Assembly: GCA_039619475.1 (NCBI GenBank)
Contig: CM077116.1
Location: forward strand, 177,845,863-177,909,862
DNA from: Icerya purchasi
Taxonomy: Eukaryota; Arthropoda; Insecta; Hemiptera; Monophlebidae
Length of the DNA: 64,000 bases
Direction: 5' to 3'
Each line of letters starts with the position of its first letter. Position 1 is the first letter of the stretch. This document shows positions 1 through 12,700 of the stretch, one piece after another. Position numbers and translations under genes: made by a program. The notes under the pieces were generated by a model that was not told the DNA's origin, did no database searches, and was given only the letters and a program-made list of their open reading frames with translations.

Positions 1-375
1 CATATCCATAGAACGGTTAAAAAAAAAAAAAAAAAAAAAAAGGTGAAAATAAAATGAACACAAACACGCTCAAAGTTCTTATTTTGTTCTTATCTATTTT
101 ACATTGTTTTACTTTTAGTTTAATGAATTTCTAAGGCTGACTGTAAGACATTTTTTACAGATAATAAACGTATAATAACTGATGCATTTTTATTACATTA
201 ATTAAAACTTCTATACCGTAATACATGTACATTCAGATAATGCAACCTTCTATAGGAATATTAAACTGCACACAACAAAATAATTTTCATCCGGAAGAAT
301 ATATAATTTATAAAAAATATCGCTGCAATTACCTAACAAACAGCGCTGAGTAATATGCTTTAAAAAATTACTTAC

Positions 376-540
376 CAGTTATAGCTCCGGGACTGAACTT
401 CGAATTGCGCTGCTCATCCTTACCGAGGTTCTGAAACTCCTCTATGTAACTCTCCTTATTTTCTTCGTACTTTTCACGCTCCTCTGGTGTTAATGTATCG
501 CGATCACCGTCAACCTTTATTGTGACATCGTAAGTTACAA
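376..540 (-). CDS. Pep: Pep-like exon 9
   Basis: 165 bases encoding VTYDVTIKVDGDRDTLTPEE and a following Glu/Lys-rich stretch. Acceptor ttccag, donor gtaagt at 375. It ends in phase 1, so at least one more exon lies outside the window; bases 1-375 look intronic. Confidence 0.85.
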
Positions 541-3500
541 CTGGAACATAAATTGATTATCGGCACTTTTAAAAGTGTTGCAGCATAACTTTTTATTTCA
601 AATCATCAAAAATAATTAAACGCGCGAACGGATTTATTAAAAACACTTATTCCCTTACTTCCATCATTAACATCTTCAATGAAGTCCACGACATCGAATT
701 CAGTAACACCTAATTCTGGACGTTTCGCCAAACGTAGATCGTGTAATTTCTGTTAGAATAAAAAATAGATACACCATTATGCACTTGAAATTAAATAGTA
801 AATAAATTATTAGATTTACTGAAGATAAATCTCTTTGCGCAAGCAGATAATTAAAATTCATAAAGTTGTCCTAGAACGAAAATTTTAAATTACAGAACAT
901 TATATAAAAATTCTAACCTTAAAAGTCCGATACTAATGAAATTCAAATTATTACGATTAAAAATAGGTGATCTTTCCTATTTCATAATTCACTTTTAAAG
1001 CTTTTTGGATTTGCTAGTATTCTGACTTAAAAACGGAATATTTATTATAAACGGCAAAACTAAACTATAGCGTACGATTAGGCAACTAGATTTAGCTCGA
1101 GAGAAGCTGAATTTGTTTATCACTTCTCTAAAATTGACGAGCCATAAAAAAAAAAGAAAAAAAAAAGAGCTACTAGTGTTTTAATTTACGAAAATTTTAA
1201 ATTTCCTCAATCCCGTATACGAATATATACTTACCACCTTTGACAAAATTTTCAATTCTCAAGAAAATCCTCAAGACTTAAAAATGTTCATTCTAAAAGA
1301 CCAATGCTGAACATTTGCGATAACTACCTCTCGCTAATCGCCAGTTAATAAGAACGTTAAAATAAAGTATATAATACTCCGCAGTCTATCTAAGAAAGAC
1401 GTTTGAAATTGAACAGTAAACACAACCAAAACCAGGTTTGATTTATAGTTTTTTTTGTATTTCACAAGTGCGTAGTCGTCTGGAATTATCAATAGAGCTG
1501 ATTAATACATTCTCATGCGTTACTCATTTAGCGCAGAACTTAGTTGTTGCATTTAGAACATAATCTCCCGATTTGTGGCAGCTCTACAATGTCATGCATC
1601 TTGTGTCTCTATTTGTTCCCAGAATGCGTATTAGGCATCGATTTTGAAATTAATGGAAACTCTTAAGAAACACAGCTAAATCCATCAGAATTGTTAATAA
1701 ACAGATTTTAATAGTAACTGCTTAAGACATCGTCGGCTTTAATAATCACAATAAATTAAATGAAATTTAACCTTTAAATGAGCCGCTGATAATTTATGAT
1801 CGTCCCATTCTAATCTGGTATAAAACTCCTTGTCACAAGTAAGACATTTCGGATGTAAAAATTTTTTCAAGCGCTGTAAAACAATTTTAAGAAATATTAT
1901 TAAAAACCAACAAAGTAGAAAATAAAACGTTTGTAACGCGACTTCCTCATCGGAAAACGTTTATCGTATAAGTACAATTAAACGATCAATATAGAAATTT
2001 ATCATATCTAATAAGCACCCAATATTACAAGCATTAAATGTAAGATTTTTTTTGTTTTTAAACTTGTCAGCTGGAGGAGCAATTCGTAAATTGTTTTTCC
2101 GTAAAGGGATTTATACATTTTTTTCCCCACAGTAAACATTAATAAATCCTTCATTCGCCACTATTAAAATACATTAGGCCATTACGAAAAGAAGAGTTAA
2201 AATTTCGGTACCAATAATAAATTGGATTTATATGCGATTACTTCTTCTTCTTCTTCTTATCTACGCCGTCTCCGAACGAAGTTTGGCGATCAATATGGCT
2301 AGTTTGTTTTAATTAATGACCGTTTCTGTCAGTTCTGTTTCTGTTTCTCCACTCCAACGTAATAAGTTATATCCTTCCATAATATTTTTCTTCGTCCTGC
2401 GCTTCTTTTACCGCCTATATTTCCTTTCAAAACCAGTTGTAAAGGCTCATACTTTATATTTCTACATACATGACCGTAATATTCCAGTTCACGTTTTTGA
2501 ATGGTGAAGAACTCTCTTCGTTTGGGCATGCGATTACATAATACTTTAAAAATATTTATAGTTAATACAGATTCAAAATTTATTTTAACGGGCAATTAGT
2601 CATATTAATAAAAAAAAAAAAAAAAATTAAATTAGGACTATTTTTAAATTTATACGGAAATTCGAACTCTTACAAGAAACTCCTCCTTCGCTAAACTGGT
2701 GAAGAATAACCACTCTTTTTTAAAATGAAATTTCTACCTTTCCCGATTTAAAAAAAAAAAAAAAAAAAAAGTGTGGGGGGCACCTATGCACCGAAAAAAC
2801 TATTCATAAAAAATACGCTCCAACGAAATAAATCATAATAGTTAAATTTTTCATGAATTGCACGGCATACTTTTTAAAACAAATTAATATTTCTTTTAAA
2901 TATGAGCAATACCTTAATAACAAGGAAAAATATCAACGTGAATTTCGAGCGGCATAATTTTAAACCATAAACTATTTTTAAACTTTAATAACGCGATTAT
3001 ATCGCAATATATGCGCGTAATCTTTCTATAGACATACGCATGTGCGAGCGAATATGTGTAACCTACACATATATAAAAACATATATTAACACTAATCTCA
3101 ATGTTAGCCCATCTGTACAACTATTGAACTAAACTATAAGAACAAATACAAACCTGATGACGTTCATTCCTACGATGAGCAGGAAGTGTACCTAAGAAGT
3201 TTAGGTCACACATTGTGCAAAATCCACGCTGCTGCATTTTTAATCCAGTTTTTCCTTTTCGGTGTGCTCTCTGAATGTCATTTTCACGTTGTTGCTCCAT
3301 AACGCGTGTATCATGACGCAACAAATCAACGGTCAGTTTATAAGATTGATCTAACTCATCTATCATCATCTTATGTGGACGTCCATCCAGATGTTTCACA
3401 AACGACTAATAACAACAGTAAAGAATAAATACATTAATATCAAAGTAAATTTACCACATATCATATAAGATACACTCTAAACAACATTTAATTCTAAGTG

Positions 3501-6500
3501 GAAAATATAACGAAGTCTAAAGATAAAATTTTATTTTCAATAGGTAAAATTTACCTTTTCTATCAAAAATTACCAGAAACTTATTACGGTCTTAATTCAC
3601 AATTATATTTAAAGGCGAAATGTACATTTTTTCAAATAATTATCATATCTTCAGTATTTTTCTGCATTAAATAAATAATACAATATAATATATACAAACA
3701 AAAAAATTACCTCTTCATCCCACATATGTTTCTTGCAAATATGACAATAAAACAAGCAAGGTGCGATTCCCGCATAATCGTCCTGAAATGTAATTATATT
3801 CGATTTAAAATAATAGATACGAATGAAACATTTAAATATTAAACCTAAAAATGTTGAATTTATCAAAAATAATACGCTTAAACTAATGTTAACTGTTCAT
3901 TGTCTAATAATTTGTACTTGCAGCAAATTAAAAGTAACGATTCAATATACCAGTTTTAATTTTCATATTTACGGTAATAAAGAGGCAAAAAAAAAACGTC
4001 TACCGTCAAAGTAGATTTATTCTTATTAATATAACTCCGGAATATAACTTTTTTCGTATCAGAAATTCTATTTTAAAATTCTCCAAAACCATAATTTTTA
4101 TCATCAAGATTCTATCCACACATCAAACAACGAACAATACGGATTTCATGGTAGTGAAATTTCAAACTAATGAAAGATGAAAAAATCGTAGGCATAAAAA
4201 TGAACTTGTGAAATAAAATTTTCTTACAAAATGTTAGAACTTTTAAAAATGTATCGTGTTCGTAAATTTTTAAAGATTATAAAATAAAATAATACGAAAT
4301 ATATTAAAGCGGGGTTACCAATGGAGAATATCATATCAAACAAAGATCTAACACATAAGTAAATTTTAAAAATGGAAGTTAAGAGAAAAGCTTGACGGGC
4401 ATATTTGCCCTATGAGACAACTTATTTCTAATGAGGAAAAAAAAAAAAAAAATGCAATGGAAAAAATTGATATTTTCATATTAACAGCACTTTTCGAACA
4501 ATTTCTGTAATACACATTAAACAAACTTACAACTGTGTCCGGTCCTGCTTCGCTACCAGCTACTGATTCCGTTTTTTCACCTTTACCTTCGCCTGTCGTT
4601 TCTTTACCTTCAACGCCATCTTCTTGCTTTACGTCACCATCGCCTGTTGTTTCCATCGGCTCTTCCCTGTATCCGATTATTTAACAAAAACATATTACAA
4701 ACTTATACAAGACACACATGCGTCAAGAAATAAATGAAAGCTATTACAGAATACAAAAGAAAAATGTGCGAGCACTCGTCAAAAGAACACGAAATTAAAA
4801 ATAAACCTAATTCAGGTAGTATGACGAAACCTAACTTGATCGATTAGTGAAATTACAAAGAAATCATCGCAGAAATTACAAAAATATATTACACTATCAA
4901 TGAAAAAAATGTCGGATGTTAAAATAAAATCAGAACTACGCTAATCTCTATGTACATTGTGGCACATCATCATTAGAATGCAAATAATGGAGAACGATCA
5001 AAGTAATTTTCCAACAGCTAGTCCAGTTCAGAAAATAATCTTACTACACGATGAAATATCAGCAATGTAAACAACATACATTAGAACACAGTAAACAAGT
5101 ACTGTGTGTATCGATGAACGCGAAAGATAAAAATTACCATACAGGTACAATGTAAAAACGGCGCAAAACATGTATGCTCGTTAAAATATCAATTAAAACG
5201 AGAAGTCAAAGATTAAAACTTACCATTAGATAAATTACCTACGATCGAAAGATGTTCGGAAAGTGTAATTACCGTCGTTTGATATTATCCAAACTTCAAT
5301 TTACCAATTAGTTATGTGACGAATAACCATAAAAATTCGAATTAAAAAAAAAAAAAATGCAATAGAAACATTGATCCAGAAACAATAACTCTCTTGACAC
5401 CATGCACATCATTTGTGGATAAAAAAAAAAAAAAAAAAAAAAATGTAAATTTAAATTTAAACGAAACGTTCTTGTACTTTCATACTAACAATACTGTTTA
5501 TAATTACTCGTTCCAATAGCTGCATTATTGTCAGGTACTTACAATTTTCTGAAATATCCAACAGAAATGAAATGCATAATAATTACGCAAAGTTAACTCT
5601 ATATGTACACTGGACATTCACTAATAATGATACGAAAATAATCGCAAATTTAAATTATAATTGGACAGTACACAAGTAATTCTGATAAAGAAACAAATAG
5701 AATAGATGACAAAAAATTGAAATTTGGAAATAGTTGTCGAAAATTACAATATAAAAACGATAAAAAATAATTATATTTAAAATTCATAGTTCATGAAACG
5801 GGTTCCCGTTCACTGTATAAAGAAATGTTATTGCGGACTTAAAGGGATCAAAAATAAACTATGTAAATAATATAAGAATTTAATTCATTAACGAAAAAAT
5901 ACGAAATAAGAAATTTCGATGCTTAGCACCTTTCAAACAACATTAAATCAAGTGCATAAAACTTTATTATGAAAGAATATATATTTTGACGTGCACATAC
6001 ATGTACACATTTAAAATCCGGCATTTTGAATGATAATTCATTTCAAAATAATGCGCCCAAAATATTACATCATTTCTAGAAATTACGTAAATTATTACAC
6101 GAACAAAAATTATACAAGAAGGACAATAAAATATGAGTTACGGAAAATTTTTTTTAATATGTACAGATTACATCTTAAAATGAACTTTTGCATCATTTTA
6201 ATACCATTTAGTAGTGTGTTCACACCATAACATTTTCAACAAAAAGAACCAGTTGTGAAGTGGAAATCTTCCGTTTGGAATGTTTTAAAATTACTTCAAC
6301 AATTATCGAATGTTTTCAAATGTAATGGTAATGAGATGTGCCACGGTACCGAACTATTGCCTTCGAATAACAAGGGGGTAACTCAGCCGAGACAATAAGA
6401 ACCGATTAAAAATAAATTTAAAAAAAGAATATACATTTTAGTGAAAAACGAATTATATATATATATACGAAAGAAAAAAAAGAAACATCACATTTATGTG

Positions 6501-8375
6501 ATAAATATAAAAGTTTACAAAAATAAACAAACAGAATATGATAATAAACCAGTAGCAGTAGCGGGAGTAGAAAAATGTCGGATGGAAGAAAAAATTACAA
6601 TACAAACGAATGCGTAATACTTATGTACTATACTCTTTGTAATTACTACTTACTTGTCTTTCTCTTGATTTTCTTTATCAGCAGCCGATTTATTTTCTTG
6701 TTCTTTTTTATTTTTCAATTGCTCATTACTTCTGTTACGATTTTGAATTTTTTGACCTTGATCACCACCGAAGCGTCTACCCTGATTTTCGGATTTTTTA
6801 GAACGAAACAACAAAACATAACAAGAAAGGTGAAAAACAAAATTTAACGTGAAAATGAAATGGACGCAGTAGAAGAGGAACTAATTTTCGAAATTGATAT
6901 TATTAAAAATAATACAAACAAGTGTAGTATTAGCGTATCTTGGAAACTTACGCACTAATTTTAGATGCGGAAATTTTCCGAAACGAATGTAATCATGATA
7001 TTAAAATAAATAAATAAAATATAGAAGGATCTCATATAAAACAAAAAATGTATTAGATTCAGTTGAAAAAAAACCTATTACAAAATGTATGTTATCAAAA
7101 GTAAACCTGGAATTCGCTCACTGGAAATGTATACGTGAATGGACACACGTGTACATTAATTAGGCGAATATTTCGAGTTCAGTGTTCGGTACATAGCAAT
7201 GTATACTTATGCAGCAAAATCATCCTGACTATAAAAAGAACCGAAATTATACTCGTTGCTCGGATTCCTTTTTATGCATCATTCTCACAATAAAATACAA
7301 CACAAAACACTATATAATGATTCTCTCTGAATAACTTGACTGTTCATTATCCTCGAGTGGTCGCTGATTCTGCATTAGTACATAAAACAATTCAGCCTTT
7401 AAATAATAACATACAACACAATTTATTTTAAAAGATAATACAGTAGAGCTCCGATTGAATACGGAAAATGACGAAATTTTAAACAAATAGAATTTATTCA
7501 CATATATAAAAAAAATCAACATTTTTTAGAGCTTGAATTATTTATGCGGAGAAAACAAAATGAAAAAGTTATTAAATAAAAAATTGGTTCGGAAAATGAT
7601 ACCGTCCAATACAATAAATATCTTCAAATTTTCTCGAAATTCATACAAATCAGTTTTTTGGTAATGCAATAACTAATATTACGTTTAAAACAATCCGTTC
7701 TTTAAAAAAGAAGTGCAGAAAAGAAAAAAAAAGAAAGTGAAAGAGAACAATTACGTTGTGACTCATTAGTTTAAATCGGTCTTTATCGGCATCGTATTTG
7801 TTTCTTAACCAATTACAAATGGATGTTCATTATGAAAAACCACTTCACCTATTAAACAGAAACCAATCTACATTTATTGTTAAGCGGCACAAGTGAAAAT
7901 CTAACTCGATAGATTGAAATTTGGTTTAGTTAAAGAATAGGTGCGATAAAACCGCTTAAAAAAGATAACAAATTGACGAAGAAACTAACCTCATAATATA
8001 GGTACAAAAGAATTGCTTTGCAATTTTAGATTGTTTCCATTTCATTAACCGGTTCAAAAATTCGAAACTCTACTGTATACTATTATATTTTAAAAACTAG
8101 TAACGGATATTTGCAGTTAACATTAATAACTTATACATCCTTTAGCAAAAATTGCATCCATTTTCAAAAGGCGATACTGCGAAAAATTATAATATGGCAA
8201 TGTCCAAAATGAAATGAAAGTTATAAAAATATTGAAACTGTACATTTCAATCTAGAAAAATTTTGTCACAATAAAAAATAAAAATTTGGATATCTAGGTC
8301 AATATCTAGGTCACTCGGGATATCAAACTCAAATATATATTAAACAGTACATGTAAAGTATATATATCTACATAC

Positions 8376-8417
<42 letters not shown>

Positions 8418-9395
8418 CACATACACATTTAGAGGGTAACATCGGTGATACACAGAATATAAGTACTATAGAAATTGACAATTCAACATATTAATAAACA
8501 GCTGAAAAAATATTGACGTCATTTTTTCCGACGTATAAATATGGAAAACAATGAAATGACTTAAAGTGTTTCGAATATCTAAAAGAAAAAGACTTCTAGT
8601 TTACCGTTACTAGTAAATTTTTGGGAAATTAAATATAATATACGAAACATTCGTTGTTTCTTACTTTGTCATGTCTTCCAAAATCTCTACCTAAGTTCCT
8701 CATCGGTTGATCAAACATATTTCGTTGCATTCCATATTTCGAACCACCATATCGCGAATTTCCGATTCCACCTGAAGCATTTCCAATTGGACCACCACCA
8801 ATACCTAAACTTAACAACGAAGGCGGACCCTACAAAGTGAAGTAACAACTTATATTATCATTCCTGTACTAAATTCTCATTACACGCGCAAAAAAAAGGT
8901 TACGTTGTCCTTAAAATACTGCATACGTCACAAAAAAATTAATAAAGTAAAACTACAATAACAAAATAAAAATGTTGAATAATTAAAATTTTTTAATTAC
9001 CCGGAACATTGCAAAATATGCTGAAGTATCACATTAATTGTAAAAACCATATGCAAAATACGCAGAAAAGGTACGATGTTAAAATTAAAATTACATATTT
9101 CACTAACCATAAATATGTAATTCCAAAAACTGATATAATAAATGGCTATAATAATATAATGAACGCAATTGAACAATAGTCAAAAAGCAAATAAAAAAAA
9201 GAAAAAAGATATACACAAATAACATACACTTTGTTGAGCAGGGCTTAGAAGATTGTTCAACAAATTACTAGCTATCGCTAATTGCGTTTGAGGATCAACC
9301 AAAGCAGTGGTTAAACGATTTTCATTTCCAGACATCCACGGATTAACTGGTCTTCCGGAATTATGTCCACCTAATCTTACCCCGCGACGAGACAT
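376..9395 (-). CDS. Pep: Pep-like zinc-finger protein (partial, nine coding exons)
   Basis: Host gene coding for a C2H2/matrin-type zinc-finger protein, probably a nuclear RNA- or chromatin-associated factor like insect Pep (zinc finger protein on ecdysone puffs). Coding exons read 9395-9228, 8829-8665, 6781-6654, 4666-4531, 3782-3711, 3405-3154, 1873-1772, 749-659 and 540-376. All have AG acceptors and GT donors and join in frame with no stop, giving about 425 residues. Layout: Gly/Asn-rich N-terminus starting MSRRGVR, a charged Lys/Glu stretch, then three fingers spaced C-x2-C-x12-H-x5-H, C-x2-C-x10-H-x5-H and C-x2-C-x12-H-x5-H, followed by a conserved segment with FDVVDF and an acidic/EEREKYEE region. 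The start is the first ATG after a spliced 5' leader. The last exon ends in phase 1 at a donor, so the 3' end lies left of base 1. The family name rests on remembered resemblance; other matrin/CIZ1-like proteins are the alternative. Confidence 0.8.
659..749 (-). CDS. Pep: Pep-like exon 8
   Basis: 91 bases encoding KLHDLRLAKRPELGVTEFDV and an acidic continuation (VDFIEDVNDG). Acceptor aacag, donor gtaagg at 658. It ends one base into a codon. Confidence 0.85.
1772..1873 (-). CDS. Pep: Pep-like exon 7 (finger 3)
   Basis: 102 bases, 34 codons, with a complete matrin-type finger CLTCDKEFYTRLEWDDHKL followed by SAAH (C-x2-C-x12-H-x5-H). Acceptor tttacag, donor gttaaa. Confidence 0.88.
2240..2595 (-). 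pseudogene. 3' fragment of an endonuclease/reverse-transcriptase retrotransposon
   Basis: The minus strand reads an 88-codon frame (2595-2329) with the C-terminal signature of insect endonuclease-RT elements: a GHV-type word (ELEYYGHVCRN) followed by LQLVLKGNIGGKRSAGRRK. About 70 bases further 3' is a six-unit CTT microsatellite on the plus strand (GAA/AAG read along the element) at 2241-2258, as expected for target-primed tails. Only the last ~350 bases survive; the RT core is absent. It lies inside an intron of the Pep-like gene, in the same direction. Confidence 0.6.
3154..3405 (-). CDS. Pep: Pep-like exon 6 (fingers 1-2)
   Basis: 252 bases, 84 codons. Supplies the H-x5-H of finger 1 (KHLDGRPHK), a charged linker that is probably helical (VMEQQRENDIQRAHRKG), and finger 2 (CTMCDLNFLGTLPAHRRNERH). 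Acceptor attag, donor gtttgt; both phase 0. Confidence 0.88.
3711..3782 (-). CDS. Pep: Pep-like exon 5 (first half of zinc finger 1)
   Basis: 72 bases, 24 codons, with the cysteines of finger 1 (YCHICKKHMWDEE). Its histidines are in exon 6, so the finger is split by an intron. Acceptor tttcag, donor gtaatt. Confidence 0.85.
4531..4666 (-). CDS. Pep: Pep-like exon 4
   Basis: 136 bases, acidic Glu/Gly/Thr-rich segment (ETTGDGDVKQEDGVEGKE...). Acceptor atacag, donor gtaagt at 4530. It completes the codon split from exon 3 and ends in phase 0. Confidence 0.8.
6654..6781 (-). CDS. Pep: Pep-like exon 3
   Basis: 128 bases, from GRRFGGDQGQ to the charged ...ENQEKD. Acceptor aatcag, strong donor gtaagt at 6653. 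It leaves two bases of a Lys codon that the next exon completes. Confidence 0.8.
8379..8412. repeat. (AT)n microsatellite
   Basis: Uninterrupted alternating A/T of about 34 bases, intronic. Confidence 0.9.
8665..8829 (-). CDS. Pep: Pep-like exon 2
   Basis: 55 codons, Gly/Ser/Asn-rich low-complexity segment (LSLGIGGGPIGNASGG...). Acceptor ttgtag ends at 8830 and donor gtaaga starts at 8664; phase 0 on both sides. Confidence 0.8.
9228..9395 (-). CDS. Pep: Pep-like exon 1 (coding part)
   Basis: Encodes the N-terminal 56 residues, starting MSRRGVRLGG and ending LLSPAQQS. The ATG at 9395 follows a splice acceptor and a 13-base leader. The donor (gtatgt) is at 9227, phase 0. Confidence 0.75.
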
Positions 9396-9790
9396 GGCTC
9401 CGATTACACTATAAAATAAAAATCATTCAAGGGGCAATGTACATAAAACAATAAGTTTAAAATAATTTATGTCTATCTTATTGGTGCAGTTATTTATAAA
9501 GTGCACATTTACTTTTGATGGAATTCAGACACAAAAAATACAGCGTGGAGGCCACACCATACAGTGAACAAGAACTACGGATAGAATTAATAGAAACTAA
9601 CATACATCATAATTACGTACACATAATTGTAATACAATCGTAAATAATTTATTAATTCATAAAAAATATTACCTGAAATAATTCAAAGAAACTAACCAAG
9701 CGTTTAAACTTCCACACACAAGTCGTATGCGAAACAATATGGCTGTTCAAATAATAAGTATCACTATTCACCAATTTCATGATGGATAGA
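9396..9790 (-). other. Pep-like 5' leader and putative promoter side
   Basis: A spliced 5' leader is suggested by a strong donor (TTCAG|gtaata) at 9673/9672 and an acceptor (ttatag) just upstream of base 9408. The first exon would be non-coding, from an unmarked start site around 9.75-9.8 kb to 9673, with 13 leader bases in exon 2. No clear TATA box or initiator was found. Confidence 0.5.
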
Positions 9791-9799
9791 AAATGCAAT

Positions 9800-12700
9800 A
9801 TGGCGCTCGAGTGCAAATTCATAAAATTTTAATTATAATTTCCTGCAAAAAAATATAGCATTAAATGATATTAATTAATTAAATGATTCCTTAAATTTAT
9901 TATTATAGATTTTGCAACACAATTAATTTTCACCGAAATTAAAAAACTTTATTTAATTCAAACTACGTAATTTCATGAATACATAATTAAAGAATAATTT
10001 TAATATTTTTATTTTAAATCAAATCTTTCAAAAATTTACGTAATTTTATTTTAAAAATTGATTTTTAAATCTGATACTAGTAGCAAATTTTAGCCGGCAG
10101 CCAAAAAATAAATTTTTAGCTCAATTTGTTTTTATTTCTGTGTAAAAGTTTAATAATTATTAAATATGAACATTTTAATAAAATATTATAAAACCTGTTA
10201 TTTTTTTTAGTACAATTTTCTGTTAAAATCCTTCCCCTCACTTCAGGTTCTAAATGATATGCGTAGATGCAATATGTGACTATAATTGAAATAAACAGAA
10301 TATTAAAAATTTAAACTGAAATATAATTATACTTTAACGCGCATTCGAAACACTTCGTCAAATCAAATCAAATAAACACAATAAATATAACCATCGATCG
10401 AAAACTTACGAAATTATAAAATTTGATAAGACGTTTTCAGGCCTTGCCTATTGTCAGTGAATTAAATGGTCGGGACTGATGTTAAGACGCAATTACTTTT
10501 TTTTTGACTTTAATGAAGAATGAATAGTGGGAATGTTGCAGCGAAACATATTTTTAGAAATATTTTCAATAAAATTAATAAAAGTTAATTATTAATTAAT
10601 TTTAAACAATAAATACATATAATTAAATAAAAAAATAATTGATAAAGATTAAAAATTAAAATTTTTTCTTTTAATAAATTACATTTTTCAAATAATGTAT
10701 GTAATTAATGTTATTTTAATTTTTAAAAAAGTTTTTAGTATATACTTACATTAGTTGCTTATAAAGTTTATTTAAAATGATCATATATTTTACGTTTTTG
10801 TTGTCACAATATGTTTTACTTAAAATTTTGGTTTATTCGATTTTTAAAATGTTTAATTTGCGTTATTTTTCATTCCAAATTAATTACATTAACTTCAAGT
10901 TTGTACCTATTTACTGTTGCAGAAATAACTTTTTTTAAATTTACTGGGATTATTAAATACAATGTTTATTTATTCTTTTTATATTTTTGTTTTACACTTG
11001 ACTTTAGTGTTTTTTTTGGCCACATAAAATTAAAGGAAACAATTAACAACTAAGGAAATTTTTGATTACAAAAATTGTCAATATATATTAACAGAAAATA
11101 CATTTAAAACGCATTCATATTTCCTTAAGATTAAACCTATTCAATCATACTGTGCCAATTTTAAAAATAAAAATCTGAAAGTTATGTATGTGACATAATA
11201 ATAGTCAAATGACCATTACACAATTTTCCTCACTAATCTACCCTCTTTACAGTGCCTGACTTGAATTTTTGTCATTTGCATGTACTGCTCTTATAAGGAC
11301 AGCAAAAATGTTTATAGGGATGTATATAAATAGACCAGAATAGTTGACTAGCTTATTAACTTTGCCTTTTTTCTTTATTTTGTTACAAATAGTGATCACT
11401 TGTATTTTTAATTTTTCAAATACACTAAGGAAAAAAGTGCTTATTTTAGCTCAAAATTATCTTCATATTGACATTCCATATTCTAAATGGGGACCGCTCT
11501 ATCGGGCGCGACTCTATCGGGTGCAGACTCTTTCGGGCGCAGGCGAACTCAGACCTTTTTACAGACCACCTACGGTGATTTTCAGGTATCATCCGTTAAA
11601 TGTTATCATCTGTGTTAGTGAGAAACACGAGTTACCAAATACTGCTATCAGAAATTCCGTCCAAAAAATACCGTTCTTCGTTAACGATTTGGTTTTTCCG
11701 CGCATATGGCATGTTTTATATGCATAAATATATATATAATCACAAAACACATATTTTACATGATTTTATTTGGTTATTTGCTTTTTTAAAATATTTTCTA
11801 TTTTTTTTTTTTTTTGAAATAACGACTTCAGCGTGAAATACTCATAAACAGACTTTCGCGATGTAAATTTAAGAGTTCTGTTAGCAATAGTGATACGAAA
11901 CGGGCGAAAATGATTAATATTAATAATCGGTCAAATACATATCGGTTTTTTTCATTTTTTTTTTTTTTTTCTAACATATAGTCAACCGTATTTAAAAAAT
12001 TACAAACTATCAACTCTACGCCATTTAAAATGTAACATAACTGTATTGAATTTGCTTCTGATACATATTCCTTATATTATCTTTCTTTTTTATTCGTATC
12101 TAGCAACGTTTATTTTAGGAACGTTTATTGAAGTTTTTTCTGTTATCTACGATTTTAATTATATATTTAATTCCTTGGCGATCCAACCCTGGTTTCAAAG
12201 AAATATCGAAAATGACAAGCAAAGGCGTAAAAATTTTTAAATATAAACGCATTTATGTTAATACTGGGCGAGAAATATGTACGGTATTACATATTAATTG
12301 AATTTAATATTATGTAAATATAAATTATGGTAATCTTTAAATTAACTCACAGAATGTTCAGTACATGAAACATCCTGCCTGGCTAACCTTTTTTTTTTCT
12401 TTTAGTTCGTTTAGAAAAATTTTCAATCTTCAAAACACTGGACTAATATTATTTTCATAAAAATTTTCTGTTTATTAACCGATTTTTTTGGTTTTTTTTT
12501 TCTGTTTAGTATCTATTGATGATCTTTAGAGCTATCAGTACACAAAATTTTGGAAACAGTTATACTTTTTTTTTCGTATTTAAATAAAAAAGTAATAAAA
12601 AATGTGAAAAAGGAAATCGCTGCAGCACGTAAATCTGTTCTTATTGAAATGTTTTAATTTTTCTTAATAATCATCATTATTGGCTTTTTTACAGTGTACT

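Larger units (their letters stand above)
541..8664 (-). other. Introns of the Pep-like gene
   Basis: AT-rich introns between the listed exons. They hold homopolymer A/T runs, an (AT)n microsatellite at about 8379-8412 and, in the intron between exons 6 and 7, the endonuclease-RT fragment at 2.2-2.6 kb. I see no other gene in them. Confidence 0.6.

Noticed and set aside
11344..11727. 127-codon open frame in the AT-rich left region
   Set aside because: No domain, no splice context, low-complexity N-terminus; probably chance.
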